DNA of 64,000 bases, taken from the NCBI GenBank assembly GCA_031264185.1, contig JAISEL010000071.1:1-64000 (forward strand), in the 5' to 3' direction. The notes beneath the pieces were generated by a model. It saw nothing but the letters and a program-made list of their open reading frames with translations, had not been told where the DNA came from and made no database searches. The stretch's first letter is position 1; every line of letters starts with the position of its first letter. The DNA is from Deltaproteobacteria bacterium (lineage in GTDB: Bacteria; Desulfobacterota; Desulfarculia; Adiutricales; Adiutricaceae). Made by a program: the position numbers and the translations under genes. Shown here in pieces: positions 56,076 through 64,000 of the stretch.

Positions 56076-57077
56076 ATGGCGAGTTCAGAAATAAACCGCG
56101 TCTTTATCCTGCCCGGAGAATACTTTATCTCCAAGCAGCCTCATATAATATCCACTTTGCTCGGTTCCTGCGTGGCTGTCTGCCTGTACCATCCGGTTCA
56201 TAAGTTCGGGGGCATGAACCATTACATGCTGCCCTCCTCGCCGAACAAAGAACGGTCCGGCAAATACGGCGACTACGCCATTGCAGTCCTGCTTCAGTTC
56301 TTTGAAAGAACTCTGGGCAATCTGAACGGTCTGCAGGCAATTGTCTCCGGCGGAGCCAGAGTTATTGAGTCCATGACCGCAGGTCCCCAAATCGGACTTC
56401 GCAATATTGAGATTGCCCGGCAGATTCTCGGCAGGCACCATATTCCCATTATAAAAGAAAATACCGGCGGCACCGTCGGCATGAAGCTGCACTACCAGAA
56501 CTGGGACAACCATCTGGCCATCGAAGAGATGGACAAAAAAGTCATGAGCGGCTCCTTAATTAACCGGGAGGAAAAAGCCAGGCCCTCGTCCGGAGTCCCG
56601 GCCCCCGCCCAGACTGCGGCTCCCGGTCCGGCTAAATCCGGCCGGATAAAAGTTCTGATTGTCGATGATTCGGCCATTGTCCGGAATCTTCTGGCCAAAG
56701 CCATGGCCGACGAACCGGATTTAGTAATTGTCGGCGCGGCCAAAGACGCCTATGAAGCCCGGGAAATGCTTTTGGAGCGCGGGCCGGACGTCATAACTCT
56801 GGACATTGTCATGCCCAAAATGGACGGGGTGACATTTTTAAAAAAGCTCATGGTCTATTACCCCATCCCGGTTATCATCTGCTCGACCATCGCCAAAGCC
56901 GGCAGCCAGGCCGAACTGCGCAGCGACAAAATCGGGGCCGTGGACGTTATTGACAAAGAAAGCTTAAACCTTTACCACGGGCTGGATACGGTTAAACAGA
57001 TCCTGATCCCCAAAATAAGAGCAGCGGCCAGGACCACGGTAGTCAAAAAGACTAAAGAGCAGGTGGCCGGTCTGTGA
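56076..57077 (+). CDS. CheD deamidase fused to a CheB-like receiver, no methylesterase
   Basis: A 333-residue fusion. Residues about 8-155 are CheD, a receptor glutamine deamidase: Cys32 in LLGSCVAVCLYHP and His49 in GGMNHYMLP are the catalytic pair, followed by SGGARVIE and GGTVGMKLHYQ. A Pro/Ala linker (170-188) leads to a receiver at about 190-312: VLIVDDSAIVRNLLAKAMAD, phospho-Asp243 in TLDIVMPKMDGVTFL, and IICSTIAKAGS, which is the CheB-type receiver and start of its linker. The CheB esterase domain is absent; the protein ends after a basic tail. It lies between cheA and a glutaminyl-cyclase-type gene (overlap 4 bases). Phosphorylation by CheA may control deamidation (inference). Confidence 0.9.
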   Translation: MASSEINRVFILPGEYFISKQPHIISTLLGSCVAVCLYHPVHKFGGMNHYMLPSSPNKERSGKYGDYAIAVLLQFFERTLGNLNGLQAIVSGGARVIESMTAGPQIGLRNIEIARQILGRHHIPIIKENTGGTVGMKLHYQNWDNHLAIEEMDKKVMSGSLINREEKARPSSGVPAPAQTAAPGPAKSGRIKVLIVDDSAIVRNLLAKAMADEPDLVIVGAAKDAYEAREMLLERGPDVITLDIVMPKMDGVTFLKKLMVYYPIPVIICSTIAKAGSQAELRSDKIGAVDVIDKESLNLYHGLDTVKQILIPKIRAAARTTVVKKTKEQVAGL

Positions 57078-57877
57078 GGCGGTTTTCGGGGATCCCCCGG
57101 CTCTTCCGGCTTGCTTTTTCGGCCTTCAGCTTTATTCTGGCCCCCACTGCCTGGGCTCTGGCCTCAGCTCCGGTCTATGAGGCGGAGATAGTAGCCGAAC
57201 ATGAGCACAATCCGGATTACTACACTCAGGGCCTGTTTTTTGATCAGGACAATAATCTCTATGAATCGACCGGCTTATACGGACGCTCCAGAGTAATAAA
57301 ATACCGTCTGGACGGAGACATTATTGCCCAGACTTCACTGCCGCCCGAGGTCTTCGGCGAAGGATCCGTCCTGGCCGGAGGCAAAATTTATGTCCTGACC
57401 TGGACGGACGGGCTGGTCTTTATTTTAGACCCCCAGACTCTGGCCGTGGAAGCCAGGGTTTTACGGCTCCAGACCGGCTGGGGGCTGACCTTTGACGGGA
57501 CGCAGCTGTGGCGGTCCGACGGCACAGACCGCCTTTTCCGGCACGGACTTAATCTGGAATCCCAGGGACCGCCTCTTTTGGTCAGAGACGGTCTGACTCC
57601 GGTCAGATATTTGAATGAACTGGAATACGATCCGGAATCGGGGCTTATCTCGGCCAATATTTACGGCCAGAGTAAAGTGGCTTTTATTGATCCAGCCTCA
57701 GGTCAGGTCCGGTTCTATCTTGAGGCCAAAAGCCTGATGAAAAACGCGCCCAAAAACCCGGAGGCGGTTTTAAACGGCCTGGCCGTGGACGGCTCGGGGC
57801 GCCTTTTTATGACCGGAAAACTGTGGCCAAAACTGTATGAAGTTAAAAGGCCGGATGGATTGCGAAAGGAAGAGTAG
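57074..57877 (+). CDS. Exported glutaminyl-peptide cyclotransferase-family protein
   Basis: A 267-residue beta-propeller protein with a signal peptide (FRLAFSAFSFILAPTAWALA). The start GTG overlaps the preceding stop (GTGA). The family features are HNPDYYTQGLFFDQDNNLYE, STGLYGRSRVIKYRLDG, LTWTDGLVFILD and TFDGTQLWRSDGTDRLF, then YLNELEYDPESGLISANIYG. Bacterial and plant-type glutaminyl cyclases convert N-terminal Gln to pyroglutamate. Likely periplasmic. Its place in a chemotaxis operon is unexplained. Confidence 0.86.
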   Translation: MRRFSGIPRLFRLAFSAFSFILAPTAWALASAPVYEAEIVAEHEHNPDYYTQGLFFDQDNNLYESTGLYGRSRVIKYRLDGDIIAQTSLPPEVFGEGSVLAGGKIYVLTWTDGLVFILDPQTLAVEARVLRLQTGWGLTFDGTQLWRSDGTDRLFRHGLNLESQGPPLLVRDGLTPVRYLNELEYDPESGLISANIYGQSKVAFIDPASGQVRFYLEAKSLMKNAPKNPEAVLNGLAVDGSGRLFMTGKLWPKLYEVKRPDGLRKEE

Positions 57878-57886
57878 CCAGGAATT

Positions 57887-58537
57887 ATGTCCACCCTTTT
57901 TGATAAGTATCACGCCCAGGTCCTGCCTCAGGTCCAAAAAGCTCTGGAAAAGCATTATTTTACGCCCACAGTCCATGATTCACTGGCTGCGGCTTTGGAT
58001 CACCTGACAGGCTCTATTATTGATGATGAGGTTAAAAGTGTCGGTTTTGGCGGCTCAACCGGCGTAGGTCAGTCGGATCTGCTGGTCAGACTGTCCAAAA
58101 TGCCCGGCCTTAAAGTCTTAGACCGCAACAACCCCAAGCTGAACCCGGAAGAACGCCAGGAGATGAGCCGGCAGTGCCTTCTGACCGATCTTTATATCGC
58201 CTCTGCCAATGCGGTCACTTTTGACGGTCTGGTCGTAAACCTTGACAAGTTCGGCAACCGGGTGGCCGGCATTTCTTTTGGGCCTCACAAAGTGGCTCTC
58301 ATAGTCGGCCGCAATAAAATCTGCCAAAATTTAGATGAGGCCAGGGCCCGGATCAAAACTGTGGCCGCGCCCTTAAATGCCATGCGATTAAATACCCCTA
58401 CCCCCTGCGCCAGAGTCGGACGCTGCCATGACTGCCAGGGGGAGGGCCGGATCTGCGGAGTCTGGAGCGTGGTGGAAAGGTCTTTTCCTATAGGCCGCAT
58501 CCACGTCCTTTTAGTTAATGAGGACCTGGGCTTTTAA
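57887..58537 (+). CDS. LUD-domain protein (DUF162/LutC-like) with a Cys cluster
   Basis: A 216-residue LUD-fold protein. GFGGSTGVGQSDLLVRL and DLYIASANAVTFDGLVVNLD are the conserved loops; FGPHKVALIVGRNKI is the usual third block. Unlike LutC, it has a four-Cys stretch CARVGRCHDCQGEGRIC near 180-196 that could hold a metal or cluster. LUD proteins include lactate-oxidation subunits and unknown stand-alone forms. It starts 9 bases after the cyclase gene stop. Confidence 0.85.
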   Translation: MSTLFDKYHAQVLPQVQKALEKHYFTPTVHDSLAAALDHLTGSIIDDEVKSVGFGGSTGVGQSDLLVRLSKMPGLKVLDRNNPKLNPEERQEMSRQCLLTDLYIASANAVTFDGLVVNLDKFGNRVAGISFGPHKVALIVGRNKICQNLDEARARIKTVAAPLNAMRLNTPTPCARVGRCHDCQGEGRICGVWSVVERSFPIGRIHVLLVNEDLGF

Positions 58538-58573
58538 ACCAAAGAGCCCAGGTTCTTTGGGGGAAATAGGAGT

Positions 58574-59128
58574 ATGCCCGCCTGTTTTAGCCCTGCTCAT
58601 TTAGTCACTTTAGACCAGGCCGCCCATCTGGCCGGCGACCTGGTCTCGGAAGAGTTTCAGCTTGACCTGACTAATTTTAAGCAGTGGCCGGTCGATGTGC
58701 GCCATTATCCCGACCTGGCCCCCTCGGAAGTGGTGCCCGATGTTCTGGCTCAGGTTTTATGCTATCGCCGGGAGACGGTCTTAAAAAGCCGGAACCCGGA
58801 TTTTTACCGGGTCTGCCTTTATGACCCTAATATTTTACAGGCCGCCCAAAGAGAGTCCGTTCCGCTCTTAACTTTACTGACCTACATCGTAACCCACGAA
58901 TTTATCCACGTTTCCCGGTTCATCCGGTTTTTTCAGCTTTTTTCCCTCGACAGTCCCCAAAGAGCCCAGGAAGAAATTCTGGTTCACGTCCAGACCAGAA
59001 AGCTTTTAGCCGGCCGGAATCTGCCTGACCTGCCGAAGGTTCTGGACCTTTTTGAACGGATGAGAATACCTTTGGATAATCCGGAGCCTAAAATTCCGGA
59101 CGTTTTTCCCGATAATGTTCTGACCTAA
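58574..59128 (+). CDS. Conserved hypothetical protein with HExxH motif
   Basis: A 184-residue soluble protein. A zincin-like HEFIH lies at about 113-117 within YIVTHEFIHVSRFIRFFQLF, followed by a conserved Glu in QEEILVHVQTRKLL, which suits a third zinc ligand. No signal peptide. The ribosome site is a GGAG 7 bases before ATG 58574. It ends the run cheA to LUD. A metal-dependent hydrolase is possible; not proven. Similar proteins occur in sulfate-reducer relatives to my knowledge. Confidence 0.7.
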   Translation: MPACFSPAHLVTLDQAAHLAGDLVSEEFQLDLTNFKQWPVDVRHYPDLAPSEVVPDVLAQVLCYRRETVLKSRNPDFYRVCLYDPNILQAAQRESVPLLTLLTYIVTHEFIHVSRFIRFFQLFSLDSPQRAQEEILVHVQTRKLLAGRNLPDLPKVLDLFERMRIPLDNPEPKIPDVFPDNVLT

Positions 59129-59670
59129 GTCACTCCGCCTTGTCTCATTTCCTGACTAATTTAGACCGGTGAATTTACTATTTAAGCCGTCTTCATTAAA
59201 AAAATTCCTTTCTTATTTTTAATTGCGCAAGTCATCTTCAGCCTTACCTGATAAAACTTTCCTTGACTTTTAGCATGTATTTTGCCATTATGCATAGTGA
59301 CTTAGGATCCATTTTTTGGGCCTAATTACTTTTTCGGGCGCTCTGAGCCCGACCCAATCCAGTCTCCCAGCCGCGGCCGGCAGGTCCAATTCACGAAAAA
59401 AAGTTTTAGTCATATTTTCCTTCTTTTACCAAAAATATAATATTTTGTGCCACAATTTGCTGCATTTATAATTTTAAAATTCGGACACTTTACGTTGTTA
59501 ATTAGGTATTGTATCTTATCTTAGATACCCCTTTATGGGTTAATTTCCATGGGAGGCTAAATTCCTTACCGGCCCTTTACAGTCTGCCCCCGGCGGGTCC
59601 ATGACCCCGGGAGACCATTGTAAGTTATCTTTTCCAATACCACGGCAGCGTGCTCATAAGAGGAGCAGAG
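59129..59670. other. Intergenic region before the first receptor gene
   Basis: No gene. Possible weak promoter TTGACT (59263-59268), 17 bases, CATTAT. AT-rich at 59400-59500. An antisense frame at 59566-59964 overlaps the receptor gene and is a shadow. Confidence 0.45.
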
Positions 59671-61608
59671 ATGAAACTTGGTTCGAAAATAATCCTGGGC
59701 TTTGTGGCTATCTGTGCCATATTTATCATAATTATCAGCGTGACCATAATTTCTTTGACCGGGGTCCAAAGAGAGACCCGGGACCTCCAGGAAAAAATCA
59801 TGCCCGCCAATGACCTGGCCGCCGATGTTCTGGCCTCCACCACCAGGGCCGGACTGTATATTCTGGATTTCAGCTATTCCGACAATCAGGACTCCGTTAA
59901 GCAGTTCGAAAAGTTTGACCAGATTACGGTCGACTATTTCCAGAACATCAGAAAACTGATCCAAGCGGGCCTGGCGGCCAATAACCCTTCTTTCCGGGAT
60001 CTGGTAGCTTTAAGCGAGCGGGAATATCTGGCTTTTCAATCCCAGTCGAAACTTCTGCCAGCTCAGATGTCCAGCATCGTCGAAAACCGGACGACCGCCC
60101 TCCAGGCCTATACGGCCTTGTCCAAAGAGGTGAACCAGTTCCTGGCTAACCAAGCCAAGCTTCTGGCCGATGCCACCCAGTCGGCCGACTTGGCCGACTT
60201 GAGCGGCCTCAGACACCGGATCACTCAGTTAGAAAAATCCATGCTCATATCCGATCATGCCACTAATTTTTATATCAACATGCTTAGGGGCCTTTACTAC
60301 CAGAATCCCGATTATCTGTCCGCCTCCATGGACACAGGCAAAAAGCTTCTGGAAACCGGTCAGGAACTTCTGGCCACCACGGTTCAGGAAGCGAACAGAC
60401 AGGCCATCACCCGGATTTTAGAGCAGGGCCAGATTTGCTTCAATGCCTTCTCCAATCTCCACGATGAGATGGTCCAGTTCAATAAAGACAAAGAATTAAG
60501 AACCAAAACCCAAAACCAGACTCTGGAGACCACCACCAAGCTGTCCGATGCCATGAGCGAACTGACCGAAGCTTTTGCCAACGAGACCATGAAATCCCTG
60601 GGCAATTCCTTTTCCGCCATGATTACCGGGACCATCCTTTCCATCATCATTAGCGGTATTTTAGCCGTCTTTCTGACCCGCAACATTACCAAGCCCATTA
60701 ACCGGGTCATCGCCTCCCTGGCCGAGGGAGCCCAGGAAGTTGACGCAACCTCAAGCGAACTGTCCTCCGCCTCCAACACCTTAGCCGAAGGGGCCACGGA
60801 AAACGCGGCTTCCCTGGAAGAGACGAGCGCGGCTCTGGAAGAGCTTTCCTCTATGACCAAGCGCAATTCCGATAACGCCATGGAGGCCAACGCTTTGATG
60901 GGCCAGGCGACCGAAGCGGTGGCTAAAGCCGAAAGCAGCATGACTAATGTTATTTCGGCCATGGACCACATCGCCACTTCCGGAAATGAAATTGGGAAGA
61001 TCATTAAAACCATTGACGAAATTGCCTTCCAAACTAATCTTCTGGCCTTGAACGCAGCTGTGGAAGCGGCCCGGGCCGGTGAGGCCGGCGCCGGATTCGC
61101 GGTCGTGGCCGATGAAGTCCGGAACCTGGCTATCCGCAGCGCCGACGCAGCTAAAAATACGGCCGATTTAATTGCCGCCACCATATCCAACATCAATTCC
61201 GGCTCCGAGATGGTCAACTCCACTTCCGAAAACTTTCAAACTGTGGCTTCTCACTCGGCTAAAGTGGCCCAGCTCGTGTCCGAAGTGGCCGAGGCCTCCA
61301 AAGAGCAGTCCCAGGGCATCAGCCAGATCACCACTGCCATGAACCAGATGGACAAAGTCACTCAGACCAACGCCGCCTCGGCTGAAGAATCAGCCAGCGC
61401 GGCATCCAATCTGTCCGTCCAGGCCGGCAACCTGATGAACGCGGTGGACAACATGACCCTGATTGTTCACGGTCACGGCAATTCCGGGGCCCAGTCCAGA
61501 ACTTCAGCCTCCAAGCCGGCCCCCAAAAGCCAGAGAGCTTTAAAAAAACCGGCCGCTAAAATAAACCAGGCCCTGCCCATGGACGGTGACGATGATTTTG
61601 AGTTTTAA
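59671..61608 (+). CDS. Methyl-accepting chemotaxis protein 1
   Basis: A 645-residue receptor. ATG 59671 (AGAGGAG 8 bases upstream) is chosen over an earlier in-frame ATG. TM1 lies at 7-32 ([20 protein letters not shown]), a four-helix-bundle sensor at about 40-300, TM2 at about 312-332, a HAMP-like [19 protein letters not shown], then the signalling domain with [20 protein letters not shown] and [18 protein letters not shown]. The C-terminus ends [10 protein letters not shown], with no NWETF-type methylase tether. Close paralogue of the next gene, nearly identical over the signalling domain. Confidence 0.95.
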   Translation: MKLGSKIILGFVAICAIFIIIISVTIISLTGVQRETRDLQEKIMPANDLAADVLASTTRAGLYILDFSYSDNQDSVKQFEKFDQITVDYFQNIRKLIQAGLAANNPSFRDLVALSEREYLAFQSQSKLLPAQMSSIVENRTTALQAYTALSKEVNQFLANQAKLLADATQSADLADLSGLRHRITQLEKSMLISDHATNFYINMLRGLYYQNPDYLSASMDTGKKLLETGQELLATTVQEANRQAITRILEQGQICFNAFSNLHDEMVQFNKDKELRTKTQNQTLETTTKLSDAMSELTEAFANETMKSLGNSFSAMITGTILSIIISGILAVFLTRNITKPINRVIASLAEGAQEVDATSSELSSASNTLAEGATENAASLEETSAALEELSSMTKRNSDNAMEANALMGQATEAVAKAESSMTNVISAMDHIATSGNEIGKIIKTIDEIAFQTNLLALNAAVEAARAGEAGAGFAVVADEVRNLAIRSADAAKNTADLIAATISNINSGSEMVNSTSENFQTVASHSAKVAQLVSEVAEASKEQSQGISQITTAMNQMDKVTQTNAASAEESASAASNLSVQAGNLMNAVDNMTLIVHGHGNSGAQSRTSASKPAPKSQRALKKPAAKINQALPMDGDDDFEF

Positions 61609-61630
61609 GATATTCTGGTCTCAGATATGT

Positions 61631-61657
61631 AAACCCCGGCCCGCCCGGGGTTTTTTT
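61631..61657 (+). terminator. Terminator after receptor 1
   Basis: Arms AAACCCCGG and CCGGGGTTT around a 5-base loop, then more Ts (61651-61657). Confidence 0.9.
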
Positions 61658-62522
61658 GGCCTGAATCGTATGGTCCCTTTTTATCAGCCGGCCCCGGCCA
61701 AATACGCCGCAGAGACATTTTCAAAGATAACGGGCCGCCCGGTTTAGCTGCAGGCACCGCTTGCCGGCTTCTCAGGAAAACTAAAAACCGGCCAAACTTT
61801 TCATTGTTTGGCCAAATAAGCCACGGCCGAGGATAAAAACATCTTATTTATGTCAATAAACTGTTAATTTAATAATTTTCACCTTATAATTTTTTTGACC
61901 CGGTTCGTTTTTTTGCTATTAGATGTTTTACCTAATTAACCCTTCAAAGGCCGGTCTTAGGAGGTGTTTTTCATTAAATTTTCTTTGATTATCTTGAAAT
62001 AATCTGCCTGCCTGGTTAAATAAACTAGTTAATTAATAAATTTTTATATATTTTTGATTATTTATCTAAAATTTAATCTACTATATGTTTTTATCAAATA
62101 TATATTTTATAAATTTAATTATAAAATTTATTTTATATATTATCAATCCATAATTCCGCTGCTTAAAATTTCAGGTGCCGCCAGTCAGGATTAAGGCCTC
62201 CTGAGGCCTGAGATTTGATTTTTGTTTGTCAAAATATGGCCCCCGGCTTTTATCAAAGCCACATTATGTTGACTTGAGAAGAAACTCAGTCCATTTAATT
62301 CAATATTCAGTTGCTAAGAAGGTAATTTTGTTCTAAACTGTCAGAAAACTTTGATCCACTTGTGATTGATGTCTTTTTCTGCTCTATGACTGCCCTTTTG
62401 GGGGCGTGTTTTTCCTGCTTTTTCTGGTTCACGGTTCACAGTCAGGCCTATTTGACTGTTATCTATAATTTTTTTGGTTTCGGAAGGTCCATGACTTTTT
62501 TATGGACTCTGAAGGAGTTGTG
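61658..62522. other. Long AT-rich gap between the two receptor genes
   Basis: Positions 61840-62160 are strongly AT-rich; the rest is mixed. No gene. A GGAG-like site (GAAGGAG) precedes ATG 62523. Confidence 0.5.
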
Positions 62523-64000
62523 ATGAAACTGGGAACAAAGATTATTTTAGGTTTTACAGCCACATGCTTAATTTTTGTCCTGATCACCGGGATAGTCATC
62601 TATTCCCTGGTCTCTGTCCAAGGACAAACCGACGACCTGCGCAACAAAATCATGCCCGGCAATGACAAGGCCGCTCTGGCCTTAGCTTCCGGCACAAGAT
62701 CCAGTCTGAACGTCCTGGACTTCAGTTTTTCCGCCAGCGAGGGGGCGCTGAATGACTACAACAAGTACGATTCCGCTACGGTCAACGCCTTCGGGGACAT
62801 TAGAAATCTTATCCGTCAGGGTCTGGCCGCCAACAACCAGAATGTCCGGGATCTGTCGGCCCAGGCCGAAAAGGACTATTTAATCTTCCAGGCCCAGGCC
62901 AATCTTCTGCCGCCTTTAATGAAGACCCTGACTGACTACCGAACTGCCGCCCTGAACGCTTATCAGCGTTTGGGCGAGTCGGTGGCAGCCTTCCGCAATG
63001 ACCAGCTCAGTCAGATGCTGTCCTTGGTGTCATCCGCCGGCTCCAATGACATTGAAGCCTTCCGGGAAATGACCGACCGCCTGTCCAAAGCCATAGCCAT
63101 CAAGGACTCGGCCGATGATTATTACATCAATATTCTGCGGGGCCTTTATTATCAGGATCCTAAATACATGGCCACCTCGGTGGATTTAATCGCCAAAGTA
63201 ATCAATGATGCCCGGGCTCTTTTAGCCGAGACCACAGCCTCCAACAGCCGCACCCAGATTACGGCTATTGTTGACGCAGCTCAGACATCCCAGTCGGCGG
63301 TCACCAGCATGCACCAGACCATGGTCAATTTAATGGACGACAAAGAAGTCCGGGTCAAAGCCAGGAATCTGGCCCTTGACACCATTACTCAATTGTCCGA
63401 CGCCATGACCGAACTGGCCAATGATTTTGCTGTCACCACCAACAGCTCTCTGACCAAGTCCTTCATGACCATGATGATCGGCGGCCTTTTCGCCATTGCT
63501 CTGAGCGCTGTCCTGGCCATCCTAATTACCCGTAACATTACGCTGCCTGTTAACCGGGTCATCGCCGCTCTGGCTGAGGGCGCCCAGGAAGTCGACGCCG
63601 CCTCTGGCGAACTGTCCTCGGCCTCCAACACTTTGGCCGAAGGAGCCACCGAAAACGCCGCTTCCCTGGAAGAAACAAGCGCGGCTTTGGAAGAGCTTTC
63701 CTCCATGACCAAGCGCAATTCCGATAACGCTATGGAAGCCAACGCTTTAATGGGTCAGGCCACCGATGCTGTGGCCAAAGCCGAAAACAGCATGACCAAC
63801 GTTATTTCGGCTATGGATCATATCGCCACTTCCGGCAACGAAATCGGTAAAATCATTAAAACCATTGATGAGATCGCCTTCCAGACTAACCTGCTGGCCT
63901 TAAACGCAGCGGTGGAAGCGGCCCGGGCTGGTGAAGCCGGCGCCGGATTCGCCGTCGTGGCCGATGAAGTCCGGAACCTGGCTATCCGCAGCGCCGACGC
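62523..64000 (+). CDS. Methyl-accepting chemotaxis protein 2 (cut by window end)
   Basis: Open from ATG 62523 to the edge (492 codons, no stop). It has the same layout as receptor 1: TM1 [20 protein letters not shown], a sensor with [22 protein letters not shown]2 near [20 protein letters not shown], and HAMP-like [20 protein letters not shown]. The signalling hairpin matches receptor 1 residue for residue over long stretches ([20 protein letters not shown]). The sensors are only moderately similar. The C-terminus lies outside the window. Confidence 0.95.
   Translation, partial: MKLGTKIILGFTATCLIFVLITGIVIYSLVSVQGQTDDLRNKIMPGNDKAALALASGTRSSLNVLDFSFSASEGALNDYNKYDSATVNAFGDIRNLIRQGLAANNQNVRDLSAQAEKDYLIFQAQANLLPPLMKTLTDYRTAALNAYQRLGESVAAFRNDQLSQMLSLVSSAGSNDIEAFREMTDRLSKAIAIKDSADDYYINILRGLYYQDPKYMATSVDLIAKVINDARALLAETTASNSRTQITAIVDAAQTSQSAVTSMHQTMVNLMDDKEVRVKARNLALDTITQLSDAMTELANDFAVTTNSSLTKSFMTMMIGGLFAIALSAVLAILITRNITLPVNRVIAALAEGAQEVDAASGELSSASNTLAEGATENAASLEETSAALEELSSMTKRNSDNAMEANALMGQATDAVAKAENSMTNVISAMDHIATSGNEIGKIIKTIDEIAFQTNLLALNAAVEAARAGEAGAGFAVVADEVRNLAIRSAD

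Noticed and set aside
60384-61223. 279-codon antisense frame inside receptor 1
   Set aside because: Mirror of the repetitive Ala/Ser/Glu-rich signalling domain; a similar mirror occurs in receptor 2 at 63389-63742. No ribosome site.

Overview
The window looks like a Desulfobacterota (deltaproteobacterial) chromosome, a placement inferred from gene content and style only. The intact genes are about 50-58% GC by eye. They include a Pho regulon, a chemotaxis block, large methyl-accepting receptors, alanine dehydrogenase, CstA and a folD-fchA C1-folate pair as found in acetogens. Dead genes and strongly AT-rich non-coding DNA are common, which suggests genome erosion. A gut or protist symbiont of the 'Candidatus Adiutrix' kind would fit, but this is a guess.

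Region 1 (1-15,500) is a decayed accessory island. It holds a frameshifted AlpA-like regulator converging on a broken P4-type integrase; an AT-rich block bounded by a 27-bp inverted repeat; a HEPN/nucleotidyltransferase pair; a RelB antitoxin with a wrecked YafQ-type toxin; scraps of a type III restriction subunit, a DUF2971-type protein and a transposase; tRNA-Phe(GAA); a group II intron remnant with recognisable 5' end and domain V; a very AT-rich polytopic membrane protein; and an unidentified pseudogene read in three frames. AT islands alternate with normal-GC relics.

Region 2 (15,500-31,000): a small exported protein, recA, alaS and purD run rightwards. The phosphate system runs leftwards as pstC-pstA-pstB-phoU-phoB-phoR, with pstS as a separate unit further left. 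Two dead genes, a leucine-rich repeat protein and an AAA-ATPase-like/PDDEXK protein, lie between the two parts. Both pstS and pstC have an 11-bp-spaced TTACA/TAACA repeat upstream, a candidate PhoB box.

Region 3 (31,000-43,600): cstA is coupled to a giant hybrid sensor kinase. Then come about 3.3 kb of relics, including a phd-doc pair whose doc gene is split by a 91-bp hairpin (MITE-like) element, followed by ald, a nucleosidase and a phosphodiester glycosidase-type protein.

Region 4 (43,800-52,700) is housekeeping: folD and fchA with a terminator hairpin between them, rpmE-prfA-prmC, a large exported helical-repeat protein, a small acidic protein, a sugar epimerase, and pal behind a consensus sigma-70 promoter.

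Region 5 (53,100-64,000) is a chemotaxis block: response regulator, cheA, a CheD-receiver fusion, a glutaminyl cyclase-type protein, a LUD protein and a HExxH protein, then two related methyl-accepting receptors, the second cut by the window edge.

No intact novel multi-gene system stands out. The most unusual items are the CheD-receiver fusion without a methylesterase domain, the single base that appears to disable both HEPN and MNT genes, the hairpin element inside doc, and the sharp two-state base composition.
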